Source: Spirosoma aerolatum (GTDB lineage: Bacteria > Bacteroidota > Bacteroidia > Cytophagales > Spirosomataceae). From it: a stretch of 64,000 bases of DNA. The translations under genes and the position numbers were made by a program. How positions within the stretch are numbered: position 1 is the first letter of the stretch; the number at the start of each line of letters is the position of its first letter. The notes beneath the pieces are model-generated. The model saw only the letters and a list, made by a program, of their open reading frames with translations. It ran no database searches and was not told the origin of the DNA. Positions 59,672 to 64,000 of this stretch are shown one piece after another. The DNA lies in assembly GCF_002056795.1 (NCBI RefSeq), contig NZ_CP020104.1, forward strand, positions 5,279,501 through 5,343,500. Direction: 5' to 3'.

Positions 59672-59723
59672 TTGTGCTTGTTTGGTTTTGATGGAGGGCG
59701 CACCTCCTCGTAAAACGTGGCCG

Positions 59724-59731
59724 CAAAGGTA
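59724..59731 (-). promoter_or_regulatory. TAnnTTTG promoter box of rpsP
   Basis: On the minus strand TACCTTTG followed by CGG is an exact -7 box, 52 bp before the rpsP ATG, giving a leader of roughly 45 nt. Confidence 0.6.
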
Positions 59732-59830
59732 CGAAAAAATAGATTAATCCCTTCTTACTGCCGTTGAATTATCACGTATTATTCATTAATATTTTGATTT
59801 TGTTGTGATGGCTCTTTTAAACGAGCTGGC

Positions 59831-59838
59831 TACTTTTG
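59831..59838 (+). promoter_or_regulatory. TAnnTTTG promoter box upstream of the GTP cyclohydrolase II-like gene
   Basis: TACTTTTG is an exact -7 box with TTG at 59803-59805 as a possible upstream element. It lies 79 bp before the ATG at 59918. No other feature is seen in 59739-59917. Confidence 0.45.
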
Positions 59839-59917
59839 CCCTCAGTACGTGTATAGTCCACAAGGGACTACGACCGATCCGGTGGTTCACGCTTATAATC
59901 CTCAAACACACTAGCGT

Positions 59918-60433
59918 ATGATAATCAAACTTGCCGAAGGTGACTTAAAAACAAAGTTTGGCGAATTCCATGAAACGCTTTTCTACAACGGCCAAAAAGA
60001 ATCAATTGCTTTAACTATGGGTGACGTAGCGGGGGCTGATGATGTCCTATGCCGGGTACACTCGTCCTGCCTGTTTGGTCACGCTTTCAACAGCATTGAA
60101 TGCGATTGTCGGGAGCAGATGGAAATCTCACAGCAGTTGATTCAGCAGACCGGGCGCGGTATAATTATCTGGCTGGACCAGGAAGGGAAAGGCAATGGTC
60201 ATTTCGCCCTATTGAAAAGTGTAGAACACAAACGCTTGGGACTCCCTCAGGCCGATGCCTATGAAGCTGTTGGCTTTAAAAAAGATGCCCGCGACTACAC
60301 GCCAGCCGCCGAAATCCTGAAAGCACTTGGCGTACGGTCGATTTGTATGCTAACCGACAATCCGAAGAAAGTGGATACACTTACTCAGCATGGCATTCAG
60401 GTAAACGGCACAAAAGCCGTAGCACTTCTATAG
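59918..60433 (+). CDS. GTP cyclohydrolase II family protein, short and divergent
   Basis: A 171-aa protein of the RibA family, which opens GTP as the first step to riboflavin. The zinc site is kept (RVHSSCLFGHAFNSIECDCREQ has all three Cys), as are ARDYTPAAEILKALGV and LTDNPKKVDTL. The phosphate/catalytic signature normally reading YLRQEGRGIG is WLDQEGKGNG here, so the Arg pair and Tyr are changed. It lacks a RibB (DHBP synthase) domain. It may be a GTP cyclohydrolase II variant for another pterin or nucleotide pathway. Confidence 0.75.
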   Translation: MIIKLAEGDLKTKFGEFHETLFYNGQKESIALTMGDVAGADDVLCRVHSSCLFGHAFNSIECDCREQMEISQQLIQQTGRGIIIWLDQEGKGNGHFALLKSVEHKRLGLPQADAYEAVGFKKDARDYTPAAEILKALGVRSICMLTDNPKKVDTLTQHGIQVNGTKAVALL

Positions 60434-60465
60434 GTCTGACGCCCCTTCTAAAAAAATCCCCATTC

Positions 60466-60940
60466 AACCCAGGCCTATAAGCCGGGTTCTGTCCTTCCGA
60501 ATTGGAATGGCTTATCATTTATCTGGGATGCCAGTCACCCGACACCTCGTTCGACCTACCCGCATCGGTTTGGCCTTTCGGCTTCTGGCGACGAGCAGCC
60601 GCACATCCGATGCTTATTTGGTCTTTCAGCCCCTAAGGGTTACCGTGCCCCGTTGGTCACCCAATGGGCGGTAGGCTCTTACCCCACCGGTTCGCCCTTA
60701 CCCAGGTTAATAATTGAATGATTGAGTTTTGAATGATTGAATAAAAACAACTGGCGCAAGCCTATTCAATCATTCAAAACCCAATCATTCAATTATTAAC
60801 CTGGGCGGTATGTTTTCTGTTGCCCTGTCTGTCGAATGGCCGTTCCCAGCCATCCGCCTTCCCGTTAAGAAGTAGGGTGCTCTATGCTGCCCGGACTTTC
60901 CTCATCTGCTCTTGCAGACGCGATAAGCCAGCCTGGGTTG
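60466..60940 (-). ncRNA. rnpB: RNase P RNA (type A) with enlarged P12
   Basis: On the minus strand the RNA starts near 60939 with AACCCAGGCTGGC, whose P1 partner GCCTGGGTT ends near 60466. Conserved regions are clear: GAGGAAAGTCCGGGC, ACAGAAAACATACCGCC, GGTAAGGGCGAACCGGTG, GTAAGAGCCTACCGCC, GATGCGGGTAGGTC and GACAGAACCCGGCTTATAG. Length is about 474 nt, roughly 100 more than usual, because P12 contains a 42-bp palindromic insertion at 60702-60804. It is the catalytic RNA that matures tRNA 5' ends. Confidence 0.96.
60702..60804. repeat. 42-bp-arm palindrome inserted in P12 of RNase P RNA
   Basis: Arms 60702-60743 and 60763-60804 are reverse complements over 42 bp with a single G-U, around a 19-nt loop containing CTGGCGCAAGCC. 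The arms consist of repeated TTGAATGATTGA units. It replaces the short tip of P12, so the RNA keeps its core. A decayed copy of the right half is at 1068-1115, supporting a dispersed or mobile element. Confidence 0.85.
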
Positions 60941-61013
60941 TATGGGGCTACAAAGCTACGTTTTTTTAGCCATTGTTTTCGCCCCCCCTATTCTATCGTA
61001 TAGGCCCGACCAA

Positions 61014-61058
61014 TAAAAAACTCCCGGTTTCTGTAGCGAACTACATGCAACCGGGAGT
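61014..61058 (-). terminator. Terminator of the susC-susD operon
   Basis: ACTCCCGGTT (61020-61029) and AACCGGGAGT (61049-61058) pair over 10 bp, with an inner GTAG/CTAC hairpin. On the minus strand the stem is followed by TTTTTT (61014-61019). It lies 23 bp past the SusD stop. Confidence 0.85.
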
Positions 61059-61080
61059 CGACTTATCAATTCAGGTTTTA

Positions 61081-62727
61081 TTACTTCGGATTCTTTGTAG
61101 CAGCACTACCACTGGCGGGTGGGTTATAGGCGATTTCATTATCCGGCACATCCCAATAATCTAGATAGCCATACGTAATGGTTGCTTTTGTGCTTACAAC
61201 GCCCGTCCGGCTCAGGGCAACCGCATTTTTACGCCCCGATTCCAGTAATCCCCAGCGACGTGCATCGTAGAACGACAGGGCACGGAACAAAAGGCCCACT
61301 CGACGCTCACGACGAAGTTCTTCTTTCGCAGCATCCAGCGTCAAACCCGTACCGGCCACAGCCGCCAATCCAGCGCCCTGCGCTTTCCGCACTTCGTCGA
61401 TCAACGCCAGGCCATCTTCGATTTTACCTGTATAGATCAACGCTTCGGCTTTCATCAACTGGTTCTCTTCATACGAACTGGCCATGTATAATTCATAACC
61501 ACCCGCATTGGTATTCGAATACGTAATAACTGATGCACTACCCTCCGAACCTGCGGCTCCCCGGTTGATCAGGTTCCAGCGGGTAAAGAATGCATTGCCC
61601 CGTGAGGTTTCACCAATGTATGCCGAACTCCGTTGCTGGAAGTTATTCGACAAGCGGAGGTCGCCCGTTTTGAAATCCTGAATCAGGCGTTCCGAAATTT
61701 TGTAGGTGTTGTTGGCACCCGTTGTTTTTCCAGAAACAGTTCCGGTAGTTGGCGACAGAAAATCACTGGTTGCGTTCGAACGACCCGTGAAGACCAGATC
61801 GGTAGCCTGTACCCCACTGTTGGTTAAGGTCAGGATGTCGGCCCACTGGGCTGCGGTCATATCCGCCACACGCGTGTTCACCAAAATATTCCGGGCTTTC
61901 ATGGTGTTGATATTCCGTACCCACATGGCTGGGGTCAACACACCGCCTTTACCCACCCGGTTGAAGCTAGGAATCAGTCCCTGCATCGTAGCTGTGTAGT
62001 CGGCACTAGCCGTTAAGCCACCCAGAATTTTAGCAGCTGCATCGAAATTTTTATTGGCCTCAGCAATGATCGCTTCTTTGGTTACATAGTTACCATTCGT
62101 GCCGTTCAGCACTTCGCCATTTGCCTTATCGTTAATGATCCCGGCGTAATATATTGAACCAATACGCGAGTAGGCATAGCCTTTCCACCAGTAAGCCCAG
62201 GCTTTCAGTACACCTTTTTTGGTATCTGCCTCGCCCGTAAATGTGACACCGTCAATATTCGCCAGCAGGGTATTGGCGGCATTGTTCAGGTTATACATGT
62301 AGGCCCATTCGTAATAAGTGGAGTTCTGGAAGCCTGTCGAGTTGACGTTTGCCGTTATGCGAATGAAATCAATCTGCTTGCTCGGTGAGTTCGGATTGAC
62401 CAGTACCGTACCGTCGTCGAGGGTAACCTGATTGGGGCAGCCGATCTGATTGATAAACACGTTGGCAATATCCGTTCCGATCACGTCGCCCATCAATTCA
62501 TGGTTACCGATAGCGCCCGACCAGAAATAGCCCGGCACCCCATCGTAGTACTTCACATCTTTGAAACCAGTGATGTAAAAGCCTTCGCCGAACGAGACCA
62601 AACCTGATTCCGTTTTCAGAGCCGGTGAGGAAGGCTGGTTGGGGTTTTCGACCTGGAGTTGTTCTTTACAAGACGCCATGAACCCCGAAAAAACCAGCGT
62701 TAATGCATATATTTTTAACTTATTCAT
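61081..62727 (-). CDS. SusD/RagB family nutrient-uptake outer-membrane lipoprotein
   Basis: A 548-aa lipoprotein with signal KLKIYALTLVFSGFMAS and lipid Cys after it (CKEQLQVENPNQPS). It is helical with TPR-like elements and the typical SusD C-terminus (EELRRERRVGLLFRALSFYD, then ARRWGLLES and an alkaline final domain). SusD caps the SusC barrel and presents oligosaccharides or peptides. It follows susC by 24 bp. The substrate cannot be named without the adjacent degradative genes, which lie outside the window. Confidence 0.93.
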   Translation of the reverse strand: MNKLKIYALTLVFSGFMASCKEQLQVENPNQPSSPALKTESGLVSFGEGFYITGFKDVKYYDGVPGYFWSGAIGNHELMGDVIGTDIANVFINQIGCPNQVTLDDGTVLVNPNSPSKQIDFIRITANVNSTGFQNSTYYEWAYMYNLNNAANTLLANIDGVTFTGEADTKKGVLKAWAYWWKGYAYSRIGSIYYAGIINDKANGEVLNGTNGNYVTKEAIIAEANKNFDAAAKILGGLTASADYTATMQGLIPSFNRVGKGGVLTPAMWVRNINTMKARNILVNTRVADMTAAQWADILTLTNSGVQATDLVFTGRSNATSDFLSPTTGTVSGKTTGANNTYKISERLIQDFKTGDLRLSNNFQQRSSAYIGETSRGNAFFTRWNLINRGAAGSEGSASVITYSNTNAGGYELYMASSYEENQLMKAEALIYTGKIEDGLALIDEVRKAQGAGLAAVAGTGLTLDAAKEELRRERRVGLLFRALSFYDARRWGLLESGRKNAVALSRTGVVSTKATITYGYLDYWDVPDNEIAYNPPASGSAATKNPK

Positions 62728-62751
62728 AGTTCAAGTTTTTGAGTGGGTTAC

Positions 62752-64000
62752 TTAAAATCCAATGTTCAGCGTAGCCTGATACGACTTAAAGTTTGGCATC
62801 GTACTATGGTCCGTACCCCGGTCCCAGGCCGAATTCGACGTACCCGAGCTGATCTCAGGATCGAAGCCCGTGTACTTGGTCAAGGTCCAGAGGTTACGTC
62901 CGGCCAGAACAAGCTGGAGCTTTTTGGTTGCCGGGATTTTAAACAACTTGGCAAAATCAAGTCCGATCTGGATGTTTCGCAAACGCAGGAACGAAGCATC
63001 TTCGTAGAAATAATCTTTCGTGCCGTTGGCCGTACGTTGTGCATAAACCCCCCGGTAGAAGGCCGTCCAGGCACCCGTCTGCCCATCAATAGTGAATGGA
63101 TTGGCGTACTCACTGTGGATACCATCCCGATACATCCATTCTTTGGTCTGGTTGTACAGATGGTTACCCGCTACCCAATCGAACTGGAAGCCGAATGTCA
63201 GGAAATTCTTGTAGCTAAAGTCGTTGATGAACGACATATTGAATTTCGGATTCGGATCGCCAAAGCTAAATTTGTCGGCTGTAAAGTACGGCTGCTTGGT
63301 AGCTTTGTTCACGACAATTCCATTGCTGGCAACCGTGTAGGCTTCCTGATCGGCCTGAGGAATAAAGAAGTTACCGTTCGGGTCTTTGGCATCGACGCTG
63401 TGAATCAGCTTATAGCCATACAACTGACCGATTTTTTCACCTGCCTTCAGCACATAGTTGGTGCTACCGGCGTTCGATGTCACAACAACCGGCGCATCGC
63501 CCCGAACCGAAATAATTTTCGAACTTTGCTTACCGAAGTTTATGGTCGTATTCCATTTCAGGGCAGAGCCGTTATATACCGTTGAATTTAACGAGAACTG
63601 GATACCGTTCGAGCCCAACGTAAAGGCGTTATCGATCAGCGTCCCCAGGCCGACGGAAGGCGCTACGTCGACGGAGTAGATCGCGTCTTTAGTCTGCCGA
63701 TCCCAGTAGGTAGCCGCCAGCGCAATACCATTCAGCCAGCTTGATCCTTTAAATAGGCTGAATACCATGTCGGTTCCGACTTCTATTTCCTGCGACACCT
63801 CTACGCCCAGCGCCGGGTTACTTTGCCCGTATGCATAATAAAAAGCCGTAGTATTGCCGACCGTGGTTGGTGTAATGGTCACGTAGCGGTCAAAGGGCTT
63901 GGGCTGAATACCGGCCTGACCGTAAGCCGCCCGTAGTTTCAACTCAGGCAGGAAACCATTGACCGTGCTGTTCTGCCAGAAAGGTAGGGCTGACAGCCGC
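62752..64000 (-). CDS. SusC/RagA-family TonB-linked outer-membrane receptor, C-terminal part
   Basis: The minus-strand frame is open from 64000 to the stop at 62752 (about 416 residues), so the 5' two-thirds lie beyond the window edge. Visible is the C-terminal half of a SusC barrel: LPELKLRAAYGQAG, GTDMVFSLFKGSSWLNGIAL, AATYWDRQTKDAIYSV, FGDPNPKFNMSFINDFSYKN, FEDASFLRLRNIQ-like YEDASFLRLRNIQIGLDF, and the final TLNIGF. It imports a substrate captured by the SusD partner using TonB energy. Confidence 0.93.
   Translation of the reverse strand, partial: RLSALPFWQNSTVNGFLPELKLRAAYGQAGIQPKPFDRYVTITPTTVGNTTAFYYAYGQSNPALGVEVSQEIEVGTDMVFSLFKGSSWLNGIALAATYWDRQTKDAIYSVDVAPSVGLGTLIDNAFTLGSNGIQFSLNSTVYNGSALKWNTTINFGKQSSKIISVRGDAPVVVTSNAGSTNYVLKAGEKIGQLYGYKLIHSVDAKDPNGNFFIPQADQEAYTVASNGIVVNKATKQPYFTADKFSFGDPNPKFNMSFINDFSYKNFLTFGFQFDWVAGNHLYNQTKEWMYRDGIHSEYANPFTIDGQTGAWTAFYRGVYAQRTANGTKDYFYEDASFLRLRNIQIGLDFAKLFKIPATKKLQLVLAGRNLWTLTKYTGFDPEISSGTSNSAWDRGTDHSTMPNFKSYQATLNIGF

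Noticed and set aside
1..64000. CRISPR arrays, insertion sequences, prophage or restriction-modification genes
   Set aside because: No regularly spaced repeats, transposases, integrases, phage structural genes or methyltransferase/nuclease pairs were found; the only methyltransferase is TrmD.

Overview
The window looks like chromosome from a Spirosoma-like member of the Bacteroidota (order Cytophagales). The signs are a SusC/SusD pair at the right edge, promoters of the TAnnTTTG type (for example at 42830, 48374, 50329, 56584 and 59831), LytTR-type signalling, many secreted beta-barrel proteins, planctomycete-type cytochrome/DUF1501 cassettes, and the rpsP-rimM-trmD order. No phage, insertion sequence, CRISPR array or canonical tRNA gene was seen.

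Layout. 1-7.2 kb: start of a LacI-type regulator running off the left edge, a LacI-type operator, an ECF sigma factor, and a three-gene exported cassette (PSCyt/DUF1549-DUF1553, DUF1501, NHL repeat protein). 7.3-17.3 kb: CBS protein, outer-membrane proteins, a WD40-like lipoprotein, a DUF5703 protein beside an AraC regulator, and two convergent genes for Asp/Arg-rich envelope proteins. 17.3-19.5 kb: candidate small RNA, cation efflux protein, GAF protein. 19.7-24.1 kb: WYL regulator, a 646-bp structured intergenic region, slipin, and the RNA ligase RtcB. 24.1-28.5 kb: TMEM175 remnant, RibD-type reductase, and a LytS/LytTR kinase-regulator pair with a DUF3089 hydrolase. 28.7-36.5 kb: LytTR regulator divergent from a possible biosynthetic operon (PqqD-like with an in-frame stop, ATP-grasp, PLP decarboxylase, urea transporter-M23 fusion, YaiO-type barrel, TPR protein). 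36.8-40.1 kb: sugar/uronate genes (FucP-type permease, KduI, ROK kinase). 40.2-43.8 kb: ECF42-type sigma with its YCII partner, FKBP isomerase, TsaC/Sua5. 44-48.3 kb: APH-type kinase, NarL regulator, acyl-CoA dehydrogenase, PLP deaminase. 48.4-53.1 kb: RluD, GNAT, AsmA-GT51 glycosyltransferase. 53.1-57.7 kb: TMEM175, small redox and stress genes, HxlR regulator. 57.7-60.9 kb: trmD, rimM, rpsP, GTP cyclohydrolase II-like gene, and RNase P RNA carrying a long palindromic insertion. 61-64 kb: SusD and a partial SusC.

The best candidate for an undescribed system is 19.7-24.1 kb. Between the divergent WYL regulator and slipin-rtcB lie a 10-bp palindrome over a likely promoter, an RNA module with all tRNA elbow parts in circularly permuted order (T-arm, acceptor-like stem, D-arm, with the anticodon-like stem as the open end), a second T-arm unit, and a roughly 257-nt structured region closed by an 18-bp helix. 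The first arrangement resembles the tRNA-like part of bacterial Y RNAs (YrlA), which accompany rtcBA in Salmonella, but no Ro60/Rsr, RtcA or archease gene is present here. A working model is a WYL-controlled RNA-repair operon that carries its own tRNA mimic.
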